Numbered from the stretch's first letter, positions 11,961-24,848 are shown. The stretch is 64,000 nt of DNA from Ceratotherium simum simum (GCF_000283155.1 NW_004454262.1:1609434-1673433); one strand, 5' to 3'. The notes: generated from the sequence alone by a model not told the origin. Translations and numbers: made by a program.

Positions 11961-13584
11961 AGTATTGAGGACTGCTAGTCAGATGCTATTTTAAAGTTCA
12001 GTTAGGATTAGACTCAGGTCTTGACATGAATATTGCATAAGTGATATGCAAAATAAATGTAACATCATCTGGTTATATTTTGATAATGAAACTTCTCATG
12101 GTCTTGAAACAATCTGAGTTGCAATTTAAAGGGTGATGAAGTCATTAAGAGGTGTTATCTGAAAAATCCGTCTACAGTATGTTCTTTTCAATTCCAGGCA
12201 ACTTATTAGAAACAAGGAACATAAGGGTTTTCACAGGTTCCTAAGAGAAATAATTAGTACATCACTTTAAAATTTTAAACTTTATAGAAGGTAAGCAGGA
12301 AGAGGTTTCAAGAATAACAGTTGTATCCTGTCCAATGGAACCAGAAGTCTGACAAACTACTCAGAGTAACACTGGTATTCTGGCCATTTATTATGAGTGC
12401 TAACTGCTACATGTAGTCAAGTAAGTCAGACGCTGGTCCTAAAACAGTTAAAACAGAATTTACAATATATTGCAATATTTTGGAGTGATTTTTCACCTAT
12501 TCTTTAAATAATCCTAAGTGGACCCTTTATTTCACTTCTACAAGGATGTTAGAAAGACTTTTAGAAATGTTAGAGCAGCCCTTAGCAGCTGTAAGGAACA
12601 TGAGCTCTATTTTCCCCATATAATTAAGGGAACTTTCTGGATGCTTTAGATAATAACTAAACAAGGAGCGTGGTCCAGACCCCACCAGAGCCCCTGCACT
12701 GATGCAGAACTGATTAGGTGTCTCCATTCTCAAAACTTGAAGATTTCAGAAATTAGGTAAATTATATGTAAGCAAAATCACAAGCCAGTAAACTCTTGGC
12801 TGGGCTACCGGTATGAGTATGTGTAGCAAACGGGCAGTGGGTGTGTACAGAGACTAGGCCCCTCCCTCTTCCTGATCCTGCCCATGATGGTCAGTAGGAG
12901 GGAGGAAAAGGCAGAAAGAAGAGTGGTGGAGAGAAAGCAGGTGTGAAGTTGGGTGACTGGTGAAGTAGAAAATGGCAGGCATGCAATACATGTGTGGGTG
13001 TGCTCATGAGTTGGGGCCATATTGAAGGTGCCAAAAAGACAAGTTATACAGTCTGTGTAGAAGGTTCACCCACTCCAGAATATCCAGAGCCGCCAATAGG
13101 CCAAACCCAAAAGAAGTAAAAGGGCCAGTTTGTTCTATATGTGGCCAATCCTAAATCAAAACAATGAATGACATTTCCAAGAGCTCACTAGGGAGGGGCT
13201 TCTAGCTAGAATCCAAGAGAAATGATACCAGTTGCAAAGGACTGTCGAAATGTGGGTTGGACATTGGTTGCTCAGCCAAAGAGTCATGGTCCTGGGAGCA
13301 GCTTTCCCACGGCAGATCTCCTCCACATGCAGAAAGTGAAAAAGATAACTTTGGGGTTCTCCAGTCCAAAATCATAACTGCTGTTCTCTCGCTGTTCTCT
13401 CTTGAGATAGTAAGACTGATCTCACAGGAATTTTTGTGAATATTCATTAAGAAACTTTCAAAAATCCTCCTTAATAGTAATGTGTACATATTACTACAAG
13501 TAAATTACTTGCTTTCAAGTTCTCAAATTGACTTAGAATCATAAATAACTATATGTTGACTTTAAAGCAAATTTTTTTACTGTT
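11961..13584. other. Unique sequence, no gene seen
   Basis: No repeat family recognised. A slightly GC-richer patch lies at 12790-13020, and a frame of 95 codons on the reverse strand at 13202-13489 shows no domain. Confidence 0.45.
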
Positions 13585-14270
13585 TTACTACTTGCAAAGA
13601 TAAAATATGGCAGTTTTTAGAAAATTTAAAAATACAGGAAAGAAAAAAAATAAAAGTCCCAAGACTCTAACCACTAAAAATCAGCTACTGTCAAAGATTT
13701 GATGGACACCCTTCCAAGGCTTGCTCTATAATATATGGATGTATATGTATGACCATATATGTATATAATTTGCACATAAATGGGATCAAAATATACATGC
13801 TGTTTTACAAGCTGTTTTTTTCCAACAATATGCCAAAGAGATTTTTTAAGATAGTGTACAGACAGATACACACACACACACACATGCACACATAATCTTG
13901 TTTAAGAGCCATATAGTACTCTATTGTGTGGGACTTTGCACAATATATTTAACCAGTTTTCTATTGATAAGCAGCTAGATTTTGTCCATGTTTCATTATT
14001 ATAAACATTACTGTGATGACATCGCCTTGTATGTACATCTTACATACTTGTCTGAGTATCTCCTTTGGAAAGATTTCTAAAAATGGGATTGCTAAATCAA
14101 AAAGCAGCATGCAAAAATTTTGGTATTCCAGAGGATTTTTTTCTTAACCCAATTCCTTTGACTTTATCAATGGGAAATGCCCAGATTCTGGTTTTAAGCT
14201 GTTGGCCACTCTTAGTTTTCAGTCTGGTGATTTTTCAGTGTCTTCACTGTTATTGCAGTGGGATATTAAC
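13585..14270 (-). mobile_element. Old LINE-1 3' fragment, reverse strand
   Basis: The plus strand reads as antisense L1 3' sequence. It starts with 'aatacaggaaagaaaaaaaa', then passes 'gccatatagtactctattgt', 'cattattataaacattactg' and 'aaatgggattgctaaatcaa', which follow the order in old L1 copies. An (AC)n microsatellite at 13868-13892 lies within it. It continues into the segment shared with 11819-11960. Confidence 0.75.
13868..13892. repeat. (AC)n microsatellite
   Basis: About eight AC units are followed by an ATGCACACA interruption. It is a candidate polymorphic marker. Confidence 0.85.
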
Positions 14271-14271
14271 T

Positions 14272-14520
14272 TTCATTCCTTTATTCAGTAGTTCTTGAAT
14301 ATCTACTATGGACTAGACACTATTCTAATCAGTAAGGATTCAATAATGAAAAAAGAAATAGCCTCTTGAAAAATAGTTCTCTTGACCCAGAAGTAAAGAG
14401 ATAATTAACATGCAATGTGATAACAGTCATAATAGGAGTGCAAACTGACATTTGAACTTGAATTTGATGGATGAATAGATATTTTCCAGGTGAGGAAGGA
14501 AGATCAAAGTAGAACATCAA
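14272..14520 (-). repeat. L2 LINE fragment, reverse strand
   Basis: The segment 'tgaatatctactatggactagacactattct...aaggattcaataatg' matches the complement of the L2 3' end, which carries the tail-side 'tattgagcacctactatgtg' signature. L2 is a CR1-like LINE that stopped moving in early placental mammals, so only fragments remain. Confidence 0.6.
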
Positions 14521-15774
14521 GAAACACCAAGTGGTAAATGTTCAAGTCCTTTTGAGAAGAATAACATTTCAATGGGGTGAGGCTGAGATTGCCTATATGT
14601 CCACATTTCCAAAAATGTATACATGGTACAGTACCTCTGAGAGATGTTCTTGGGAGAAAAGCTTCCACAGACAAGTACGTTTGGGAAATTCAGCATATTA
14701 CTGATTCATAATCCTTAATACACAATTCCAAAATCCAAACAGCTTGAAAAACCAAACGTTTTATAATTCATCAGGCAACAAAACCTTACCTGAACTTATG
14801 TGAGGCTATTTATAGCCTCGATTTATCTAATTTAATGTGGATTTCCATATATTTTGCTATAAGATAATGGAGATTTTATTCTTATAGGCCGAGGAAAGGA
14901 TAGAATGGAAAGGGAAAGTTTGAAGAGCCACACAGAGGCGGAAAGGTGGGGAGGAAGATGCAATGATGAGATGGGATCTAGTGTGTAGGTGGAGGGATTA
15001 GCATTGGGAAGGAGGGGTGGCGACTACCTCTGTGAGAGCAAGGAAGAGGATCAATGTGGGTCCTGTTCTATTTGGTCTAGAAGTGAAGTAGACAGAAATT
15101 GAGTAAATTTATCTCCAACAGTATCAGTTTTCTTAAAATTCATGTTGTATTAGACCTGTATTGAACAAGTCAACAGATGACAGTTGTTTTCTTTCCATGT
15201 TTTGAAGTGGTTGACACTATTTCCAAAAATGAAGAGCAAATGTCTCCAGCATGTGGTGGCAGTTCAACTGGGCTGTGTATTCACAGATGGTATATGTCAC
15301 TTAAACATTGAAATAGACTTCTCATCAGCCTAAGAAATAGATATAGAGTTCTGCAAGATTAAAAAGTTACCTCCATTGCCACCACTTTTGAGATGAGAAA
15401 TTATAAAACAAAATTACATGGCCTCAAATCCCACAATTATCCTAAAGTTATTTCATATCTCTACAGTTGGTAACATCCAAATAGACAGTGCCATCTGCCC
15501 CAATCCTCATCTCTCATCAATGACAAGGTTGTTAGATAACAACAACAACAACCAGTCTATCAGCAAGAACAAGTCTGAGCATAATTCTACTACATGGATG
15601 GAAAAACACCTGAGCAGCTGTTTGTGATGTCAGGAAAGATGGGAACTTTAAGCAGAAAGGAAGGAAAGTAGAAGAATTTAAAGAATTCCATGGAACAGCA
15701 CTTTCTGCCAATTGGCTCCCTGTTCAGCTGAGAAACAAAGACCCAGCAATTCTTCATTCTCTCATTCATCCCAC
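14521..15774. other. Unique sequence; purine-rich patch
   Basis: No gene recognised. A purine-rich tract lies at about 14885-15060. A short (AAC)n run is present at 15539-15552. Confidence 0.4.
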
Positions 15775-16500
15775 CACCCAACCAATGTTCCCTGCCTACC
15801 CACAGTTTGCTTGGCATGGTGCTGGGCACTGGGAATACAGCAGCAGCAAGGTGCAAGGTGGATACTGACCCCAGCCTCACAGCTCTCGGAGTATGCAAGA
15901 CTGTGTTAAACAAGTAATCACAACACGGTGAGAATTTGTGATAGAAATGTCTTGGTATTATGTAAGCATGGAACAGAGGGATTTAAATAGGATGTGGCAT
16001 TTAGAATCCAGAGCATAAACAGTAGTTAATTAAATGAAGAGATGGAGGAAGCATTCCAGAAATACAGAAGACAAATAGAAGCCCAGAAGTGTGAACAAGA
16101 ACAGAAAGAATTCAATACATCTAAGGGGAAAAAACCAAAAAAAACATAAAACACCTGGGCCCAATTGAGAGAGAAAGTGAACAAAGCTGAGGCAGGAAAA
16201 AGTTGGCAATGGCCAAGTCAAGGATGACTTTCTAACTCAAATGAAGGTGTTTGAACCACATCCTACAGATGGTGAGCCATTATTGAAGGGTTTTAAGCAC
16301 TCTGTATGTATATGTGTGCGCATTTGTGCGGTAGGGGGCAGTGGGAGAGGTGACAGAATCAGATTTGCATGACAGGACTAGAACTCAAGTTTAGGAAAAT
16401 CATCTACCTGCAGCATTTAGGATGGATTAGAATTGAGGAGACCAGCCCTAGGGTGATGGTATTAGAGAATTGGGGTGATGTAGGATTGTGCTGTAGAACA
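15775..16500 (-). mobile_element. L2 LINE fragment, reverse strand
   Basis: From left to right the plus strand follows the complement of L2. The 3' end signature is near 15815-15850 (ggcatggtgctgggcactgg), then come 3' UTR text and the block 'gagccattattgaagggttttaagcac' near 16272. A further block near 16350-16440 (gtgacagaatcagatttgca, then ggatggattagaattgagga) corresponds to the C-terminal ORF2 region. It is heavily diverged and carries no open frame. Confidence 0.65.
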
Positions 16501-18900
16501 CTTTGGAGCAAGCAAGTTTTGCCTATTTGGGTTGTATAGATCAGGGTTCAACACCAGTGCAGGTGAAGCTTCTTCTAGACCTGTAGCTCTTCTAGGGTCT
16601 TACTGGTCCATGAACAGTATGGCGAGGAGAATCCCTAACCCCCTGTGAAGTCCGAAAGACTTGCTGCTACAATATCTATCTACCAGTGCCCTCTGCATTG
16701 TGTGGTTTACTTTTTCTCCAGCAAATGGTAAAATCTGTTTTGTACTACTGAGAAACAGTTTGGCTTGTGAAGACGGACTCAAAAGCAGAGCCTGGGGAGC
16801 CACCAAGCTTAACCCACCCAGTGCTGCAGCACAGAGCCGTCAATAACCCAGCCTGCCAATGGGAGGAAATGCATGACCAGGGGCCTGGTTCCGAGCTGGA
16901 GTCTTGGTGACGCAGAGATGACAGATGCCACTGCTTTCTGCCAAACATCCATTCCAACTCCTTTAGTGTATTGTGTAAAGATGAGCGTGCAAGAATCATG
17001 CTGAAAACAAAGGCAGCCTGGAGGGCTGCCCACAGGCTGGTGCGTGGCTGTGCCGCTGGGGGCTAGGTTGGGCAGTCTGGTCTGGCCTGGCCTCACACAC
17101 GTCCTGTTTCTCTGCATCGAGGTATGCTGATGGCAGGTTCTGCAGGCGGCTTGCCTCTGTTGGAGAAAAGTGTGAAGCCTGGGGACTTGGCCTTAGAAAC
17201 AGAGATTCTGCAAACAAGTGTACCTTGAGAAGGGGGCAAAGCTGTCGGCATTATTCATAAGAGCTTAGAAAAAGGCAAGACCATCTAAATCTGCAAGTGT
17301 TTAAATAGAGATACTGAGTACATCATGTTGCCCTGAAAAAGATGGATATTAAAAGCAACTTTATGTTTGGTCACTTTGAAATTCCCTACTGAATATCACT
17401 GAGGCTGACTTGCTGGTGGCCAGGGAGGGTGGCTTATTCCCATAAAGCAGGGCCTGGGAGATATTAGAGACAGAGCGGAACGCTTTCATCTCTACTAACT
17501 GTTTATTAACACACGGTTGGCATTCTGTAGGCCACTTGCTTGGCTTTCTGGTCACAAATAGAGAGCAGATGGCATGCCACTGCTGAAAGGGGCTCCGGGC
17601 TTCACCTGACTCAGCTTTATTCCACTGACTGTGGGTCGGGATGTGGAGAGCAGTTTGCTGTGCTTTTACAGCATTCCCAAGTGATGTGTGGGAAGCAGTT
17701 CTGGAATTCCCACACAGCAACCTGTTGAGGGGCACATAGACTCTCCCTGGAAAGAACTGATATTCCAGATCTACTGCCTGCCACGGGCAACCAGAAGCAC
17801 CTGCCTCCCGCAGTGAAGCCAAGAGAACCTGGCTTTGGTGTTGGTGACCACCTACATGGATGCCTGTTCACAGCCGTGGGGCAAGAGGTGAAGGGCTTCT
17901 GCAGGCTGATGCAGGGCCTGTTGGGGGAAGAGCCTGTGAACCAGAGGCTGCCAGGCTGCCTGGCCCACTGCCGGCCCTGCAGGCATCCCCCAGTCCTGCT
18001 ATGCTCTTGCTTTCCTTTTTGCATCAGTGCCGCTTTGCAGTAAGAGATACTGGAGAGAGAGCAATCAATCCCTGATAGCAAAGCAAGGACATTAGGGTCA
18101 CGGGAAATTTCACAGAGGTGTGATAACATGACCTGGGAAGGAGGCTGAAAGCAGAACAGATAACAGCTAGAGTGAACTCAGCACGATGCCAACAGCTTCA
18201 GCAAATGTCAAACCACGTGGACCCAGCTGACGCCCACTCTCACACAGAGCCCACTTGGGATTTGGGGGTTTCCTAAACAGGGCAGGGCCTTGAAAGAACG
18301 CTGATAAGGGGCCTAACACTGAGCAGCAGGGAGGGTCATTTAGTCTAGGCCTCAGATTTAGACTTTCGATTTTATCTCCAAATGCACTTATTTATTTAGT
18401 CACTGAGATACAGTGACCGAATTGGACAAAGATGTTTTTTAAAACTCATCCCATTAACAGACTATCTATACCTCCTCCAGCACATGAAAAATCAGTATTT
18501 TCATAAGTCCTAGGCTAACTTATAAAAAGGATAATATACTTCATTTTATTTTTTGAAATTACTTATTTGCTAAATGTAAACATGAAAATGTACCTCAGTA
18601 TTTACAAAACTCTTTTGGTATATCTTCATGTTTTAATATAATTGGGGTTTCAACAAAGTGGAGGTTACTGAGGTCGCTCTTGAATTCTGAGAGATCCCCG
18701 TAATTCCTCCTTCCCTGTCCTCCAAAAATAAATTAGACATTTCTCATTGTATTCAAAATTAAGGCACTATTCACCTATACTCAGAACTATCCAACTCATT
18801 AGTTGGTTAGCTGTAGAATCTGAAAACACCAACTTATGATCAACTCAGCATAAAGCTGAACCTACCCCTATATGGTATGATGGGAAGATCATTGGAAATA
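16501..18900. other. Longest GC-richer unique block, no gene assigned
   Basis: I recognise no repeat here. GC content is visibly higher at 16780-18300 than in the flanks. Two overlapping reverse-strand frames are the longest in the area, 17361-17822 (153 codons) and 17617-18129 (170 codons). Neither shows a domain, signal peptide or low-complexity bias towards a known family. They lie in different frames of the same DNA and are also overlapped by plus-strand frames. I regard them as chance frames in GC-rich DNA. A non-coding transcript or regulatory element is possible but unproven. Confidence 0.4.
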
Positions 18901-19085
18901 AAAACAAGACACATCTGTTATAGCCCTGGCTTTGCCAACTACCCAGGTGTTTGTCTGGATGACATCATTGTGCTTCTCTGAGCCCCAGTCTTCTCACCTA
19001 TGAGACGATGCTACAAATACATCACAGAGGAGGAATAAATTAACTATGTGAAACTGCTTGCACAGGACTTGGCACACAGATGTCA
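18901..19085 (+). repeat. MIR SINE, plus strand
   Basis: The order 'tttgccaactacccaggtgt', then 'cttctctgagccccagtctt', then 'ctcacctatgagacgatg', and finally 'acttggcacacagatgtcag' follows the MIR core and 3' half. It is diverged, as expected for this ancient tRNA-derived SINE. Confidence 0.7.
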
Positions 19086-19793
19086 GTTTTCCCCCCTTTT
19101 CCATTTCTGGAACTCAGTTTTCTTTTCTGTAAGATAAAGTTGTTTCAAGCTTGAATGCTTTTCTATTTTTACTGATAATAGATTTTATCTATTTTAATTA
19201 ACACTAGAAATACCAAAAAGAAATCCAATTGCTGCACTGATTGTGGTGATTTTTCTCCGTTTGTTAACATAGACAATGTTATCCAGCCATTGTTCTTTAA
19301 AGGCCGGGAACTTCCAAAGGAGATCCTGATCAATGAATTATAGCCATAGGCCGTACAGCACATGTAGAAATGACTCTCTCATAAAGGGGCAATCCCAGAG
19401 GCCGCTGCCAACAGAAAACATGTTCTCTTCAAGTCCTCCTCCCACCTGACCTTACCCAGCAAAACCCTGGGCTATCCTCAAGGCCCCCCGGAAGTCTCCT
19501 CTGTCACTGGCCTTTGCGCTCATGCTGTTAAGAAGTGAACACTCTCCTCTTCAAACAAGTAGCACCCTAGGGGGTATCACTAGTTTATAGCCATTGATCA
19601 CATGTATGCTAACGTTGGTGTAGATGAGTATTTTGGAGAAGGGACCAGGACTCCCTTTGGTTTCTGTGACACCTTCTCCTTGCTTACTTTCTATGTTGCT
19701 GACTGCTCCCCCTCCCTCATTCCACCTCCCAGTGTTAGTTGTCTCCAGCAGCCCAGATCGAGAGAAATATAATGTGAGTCACAAATGAGAACG
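19086..19793. other. Unique sequence
   Basis: No gene or repeat recognised. The patch at 19380-19760 is moderately GC-rich. Confidence 0.4.
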
Positions 19794-19807
19794 ACATATG
19801 TAATTTT

Positions 19808-20241
19808 TTTCAGCTTGCTGAGGTGTAATTGACAAATAAAATTGTAAGACATTTAAAGTGTACATCATGGTGATTTGATATATGTATACATTGCGGAAGG
19901 ATTCCCACCATCTAGTTAATTAACACATCCATTACCTTACATATTTATCTTTTATTGTATTTATCTTTTTTGGTAAGAACATTTAAGTTTTACTCTCTTA
20001 GCAGATTTCAATTATGTAACACAGTGTTATAAACTATAACCACCATGTTTTACATTAGATCCTCAGACCTTATTCATCTTATAACTGAAAGTTTGTACCC
20101 TTTTACCAACCTCTCCCCATTTCCCCCACCCCCTGGCAACCACTTTTCTACTCTGTGTCTATGGGTTTAATTTGTTTTTTTTTTTTTTCAGATTCTACAT
20201 ATAAGCGATACCATGCAGTATTTGTCTTTCTCTGTCTGGCA
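19808..20241 (-). mobile_element. LINE-1 3' UTR fragment, reverse strand, with duplication
   Basis: The plus strand carries the complement of an L1MA-like 3' UTR: 'gctgaggtgtaattgacaaa', 'gtgtacatcatggtgatttg', the pyrimidine-rich 'ttcccccaccccctggcaac', a T run at 20177-20190, and 'ttgtctttctctgtctggc' at the right end. The flanks acatatgtaatttt (19794-19807) and acacgtgtaatttt (20242-20255) match at 12 of 14 positions and look like the target-site duplication. Only about 430 bp of the element were inserted. Confidence 0.82.
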
Positions 20242-20255
20242 ACACGTGTAATTTT

Positions 20256-21819
20256 GAACACATGCAATGCCATGGCTTTATTTGGATAGAGAAAGAATAT
20301 GATGCAATAAACTTTCCCACAACAATGTACAACTAACCTATTGACAGCAGGGAAAAGGGAAAGAAAGTTTTATATTTGTAGGTTCAACACTAAAGAGGCC
20401 AAGATAGGTTATAAACTATACATATATTTTTTTAAGAGTACAAGGTGTTAATTAAAAGCACTATTGCATAAATGGTTAGAATAAATGGGACATTTCAAGT
20501 ACGGAAGATATATGAGTTAAGGCGAGATGACTGAGATTGCAACAGAGGGACATATATCATTTACTGACATTAAAGATACTCACTGAATAAAGCCAAACCT
20601 TTCCACTTTTGTGTTTATAAAAGAGGGTAGAAGCCAGAAATGGACATATGGTGTCTCCAAGGAGGAAAGGAGACAGATGCAAAATAAGTCATGTTCTTGC
20701 CACAACAGGTGATCAGTAAATTTATAATTTTTGAATTAATAACTAAGACAAATCCAAGGCCAGAGAGAAAATGGTCACAGTATTTTGAAGGCAATGGCAA
20801 AACAAAAAAGAACATCAATGCTTATGAGAAAAAATCAAAGTTTAACACCTGGGAAAAGCATTGTTCCCTTAACCCTGAAGGCTCAGCTGACTTTGTTGAA
20901 AGAGCCCCTTTGGGGTGCAGAGTCTCGTACCCCTTCTCCTATTTTCTCTAGTCAGGAGACCAGAGGTGACTCTTGAAGGACTTGAAGACCAGCCAAACCA
21001 CCATTTGACTACACAGAGAGGGAACAACGGAGGGCTGGGTGGGGCCGTGGGAAGGGGAGACTGTCCCAGGGTTTAAGAAAGATTGAAAAGACAAACAAGA
21101 GAAAAGGGGCTATAGAAAGGGGAAGAGAGAGCAGCACAGACTTTGGGAAGAACCTGAAGGATCGAGAAAGTGCAACACTTTGCTATGGGGTCTCCTGAAA
21201 GTCCAGAGCATGAAATAAAGCAAAATAAATAAATATGCCCATGTTGTAAGTTATTTACATTTAAAACAATACATCATGTTTATATCAACCGATTAACCAA
21301 AATGCAGGCCACAAAAATTTTAAGGAACATTTGTCATTTTAGAAGTACCTAAGGCCGCCTGAGAGCTCTGAAGGCCTGGGCACTGACTCATTCACTCTTG
21401 AAACCAGCTCCAGGAGCCAGTCTTATTTATCTCCATTTTCCAGGTGCAAAATAAGTTTTGGTTTTGCAGGAGAAGGCCATCAAGAATTACAAAGAAAAAA
21501 TTCCTGAATTGTCCCTGTCTGGCATTTGCAGGTAACTGGCTATTCATCCAAAGCCCCAGAAACCAACATGACCCCAGACCCCATCTGCCTTCAGAGTCTG
21601 TGGGTCTGGAGTGTTGCCTCTTACAGGCCATGTACTGCCTAGCTACTATAGGGAAGTGAGAGGTCACGCCCACATGAGTACTTTCAGGTAAAACAATCAC
21701 CAATTTTAAGTAGAGGGAGGGAAAGGTGATGCTTCAACTTACCTTGCCTTTGTTCCTTCCTGAACTTCTGGCCGCACTGAGAGAACAGTGATTAGCAAGC
21801 ACTTCCTACCTGGTAGAGA
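20256..21819. other. Unique sequence, no gene seen
   Basis: No recognised repeat. The reverse-strand frame at 21392-21703 (103 codons) and overlapping plus-strand frames have no domain and are treated as chance. Confidence 0.45.
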
Positions 21820-21990
21820 AGTAGTTCTCCACCCTAGTAATCACCTGAGGAACTTTAAAAACCCAGATCCTCAGCCCTTTGTGCAGAATGTCAGAAGGAT
21901 GGAGTCAGGATAGCTAAGACAAGGAACGTATATTCTGAATTGCTCCCTGAGTGATTCTGCCACAGCCACATTTGTGAACCAAACTGCAGT
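21820..21990. repeat. MER5-like hAT (Charlie-type) non-autonomous DNA transposon relic
   Basis: The left end 'gtagttctccaccctagtaatcacctgagg' and the right end 'tgattctgcc...ttgtgaaccaaactgcagt' resemble the two ends of MER5-type elements, whose inverted termini read 'cagtggttctcaa'. It is short, non-coding and old. Confidence 0.5.
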
Positions 21991-22124
21991 CCTGGAGCCA
22001 AGCTGAGAATAATGTTAATTTCATTGAAATTAAACAACAACAAAAAGTGCTTTCTTCAACTTAGCATGACTAACAGTATCAAAGAGGAAGGTAATGGCTG
22101 ACTTCTTTCAGCTGCTTGGTTTGT

Positions 22125-22262
22125 TGGAGGCCCTGTACATAGATTACCTCATTTAATCGTGATGATAAATTTATGAGGTCCTACAATTATGATCTCTCTT
22201 TTACCCATGACAAAACCAAGGCTTAGAGAAGTTAAGTAATTTGGCTAAGATTAACCGTTAAT
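22125..22262 (-). repeat. MIR SINE, reverse strand
   Basis: The order 'gattacctcatttaatcgtg', 'ttatgaggtcc', 'tttacccatgacaaaaccaaggcttagag' and 'aagttaagtaatttggctaag' is the complement of the MIR 3' half and core. Confidence 0.8.
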
Positions 22263-23419
22263 TACTTTAAAAACATTCAAGGGAATACAAATAAAACCTG
22301 AAAGGGACTAGTGGCATATTTAGGACCTGAAGGCCGACTCTTCCACCGATCTCTGCGTTTTGGAGGCACATTCCTGAGCTCCAGTTGTTGAATCTAACCT
22401 AACTTTGGATTTCTCCATCTGTAAAGCGGGTGCAGACTGACTTCATGCTCTGGAATAGGCTTGCCTGCTCCAGACGGTTCAGAAGTGCGGAGGGTGTGCT
22501 TTATGATGCTTGAAGCGCATTGAGGCAAAACCTGGTCTGAAGTCAAGTAAATTTCGTCTGAGAACCACCTCAGAAAGCAGAAGCAGCAAAATAGGGACCT
22601 TGTTTGGAGGACGTGTTAAATAATCGCACTTTGGAAATGTTGTTTTGATGACTTTAAAAAAGGTAGCAGAACCAATCCCTAGCTGACCGAGTATGGATTT
22701 ATTTTGTTAGATTCAAGTGGGGTCTAAAGGCTTGAAAACAAATATTTCCTAGCTAAGAACGGTCCCTGGGGAGGGTTATCTTGGCAATGGAAAGACTTCC
22801 TAATGTCACCCCAAATCTGTAAAGCTGTAAATAAATCACGCCTTAATACCATCGAGACTTTGTTTGTAAAGGGTTAAAGAGGTGCTCTTTACTAAGGGCG
22901 AAATTCCCAAGCTCTGCAAATAGAACAGGGACCCCTCACTCCTTGTGCGGCAGCCCCTTAGGAATTCCAATGCTCTTTAGTCCGCCAGATCCGAAGCCAC
23001 AGTGGCTAAGAAAGGCATCCTCCAAGGTAGGGTGTTGGCAACTTGAACACATCACTGAATCCTTAACAGCCCATCTCAGAGAGCAGATAGAAGCTAAAAT
23101 TCATAGGAAGCTTCCTCGGGATAAACAAATCCCTTAGAAAGGTAGAACTGGTCCAATAAAAAATAAAATCATAAATAATACTACTTTGGTTAAGGTCAGG
23201 TAGAGCAGAACACTTTCTGGAGTCCCTAGCAGTCTGCAAATGTTGACTGATCCAGACCCTAAGGATTCTTCAAAAGAGATAAGCCCAAGGATGAATCCCC
23301 TGCCATGGTATCTATTCCTATCCAGATACAATAAATACACTTTTCTTCATACACAAGTTACCAACAGAAATGCCAGAGACATTTAATGTTTGAGATGTTA
23401 TCATTTTTGCAGCATGTGG
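22263..23419. other. Repeat-poor unique block
   Basis: Apart from a possible MIR scrap near 22395-22440, I recognise no element. The interval 22540-22910 has an even composition and includes AT-rich motifs such as ctgtaaataaatcacgcctt. It is a candidate for cross-species conservation, but nothing in one sequence proves that. Confidence 0.35.
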
Positions 23420-23640
23420 TAGAGAAACATGAGCTTTGCAATCAAGCAAATGTATCTGTTTTTTAATTTTAGATACTCCCCCTTGAAATGTGTAAGTTTA
23501 TGGCAACTTACTTCTCTAATCAATCATTTCATCTGTGAAAATGGAGGCAAAAATACACAATATTGAGGGTTCTGATACAGCAACGCCTGTGACGTGGCTA
23601 CGCATGGCTGACAGTTAGTAGATGCTCAGTTAACACCAGT
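23420..23640 (+). repeat. MIR SINE, plus strand
   Basis: Matching MIR blocks are 'catgagctttgcaatcaagc', 'ggcaacttacttctctaatc', 'catttcatctgtgaaaatgg' and 'gttagtagatgctcagttaa', in order. Confidence 0.7.
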
Positions 23641-24685
23641 TGCCTTCTTTGGGTTTCCTTAAATGCTTCATTTTCCACGTTAACAATGCTGCTACCTACC
23701 ACCACAGCTAGATACCACATCCGAGGTATCTAGAAAAAAAGAACTGCATGTGTTTCTGAGGCTTCAGGGTTATGGAAATAGTAATAGAATTAAATGAGGT
23801 GACAAACTTGAACTAGCCTGAGCAAAAATATTCTCCTGCAAAAGCTTCCATTCCACTTTTCTCCCATCTCAAATTATTCAGAAAATTTGCCTTTGTTTAA
23901 AATATAACACTTGGAATTTTTCTTTAACATTTAGTGTTTACTCGATATTCATCCCTTTTTAAATTATCTCTGGATAAATTTTTTTCAGGTGTTTTTAAAT
24001 AAGTGTGATACATTTTGCTTCTCACAACAACTTTTAACATATGTTATTCAACTTTGCTTTCACAATACATCTTCTGACAAAAAGAAGAAAAAAAATTACT
24101 TTAGAACTGAGACAAGACAGGGAATACTTTCACTGTAGGAAAATAATATTAGATTTGACATAAATCAGACGCTTGCCAGTAACTCAACCATACTTGTCAA
24201 ATAAGACGTTAAAATATGAAATAGAATATTAACAAAAGTTGGTTTGCTAGTGATTAAGCATAAGATTTAACTGTGTTGTGACCAAAAGGAAGAGGAGTCT
24301 GAAGGCAGATCCATTTTAGTTGAAGAAGCAAATATTTGTCCTATAAAGAGATTTACCACTGGAACTTTCACAGTACTTTCTCTCCCAAATACCCTTTGGA
24401 AATGAAGAAAAAACATAGCCCATTTCTATGCAAAAAAAGTATTTAGTTTACAGTACTCATTTAGCAGTGCCCTTCAAATTATTGAATACGAGTAAAAGTA
24501 CAAACAAGAAAACAGTCCCAACACAATTAGATAAGGGCTTCTATAATCATATCAGTGCTCTATGGGATTAGCTTGTAGGGGCACCTGACCCAGAGCAAAG
24601 TGAGAACTTGAACATTCCAGGTCATTTCCAACTTGCATTTTTGTGGCTCCTCAACTTGGCTTAATTCCCCTTGGACATACAAATT
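23641..24685. other. Unique AT-rich sequence
   Basis: Nothing recognisable apart from AT-rich text. Confidence 0.4.
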
Positions 24686-24848
24686 AGTGTTTCTCAAACT
24701 TTAACGTACATATGAATCACCTCGGATCTTGTTAATATGCAGATTCTAATTCTATATTTCTGGCTGGGACCTGAGATTTTGCATTTCTAACCAGCTCCCA
24801 GGAGCTACTGATGCTTCTGGGTTCTAGACCACACTTTGGGTAGCAAGG
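24686..24848. mobile_element. MER5A-like hAT non-autonomous DNA transposon
   Basis: The left end 'agtgtttctcaaactttaac' and the right end 'gaccacactttgggtagcaa' are the inverted termini. The centre has 'gcatttctaaccagctccca' and 'tgatgcttctgggttctaga', as in MER5A. The element had no transposase of its own and used that of an autonomous Charlie-type element. Confidence 0.8.

Noticed and set aside
17617..18129. 170-codon reverse-strand frame as a protein gene
   Set aside because: No domain, no splice context, and it overlaps another long frame on the same strand and frames on the other strand. GC-rich DNA has fewer chance stops.
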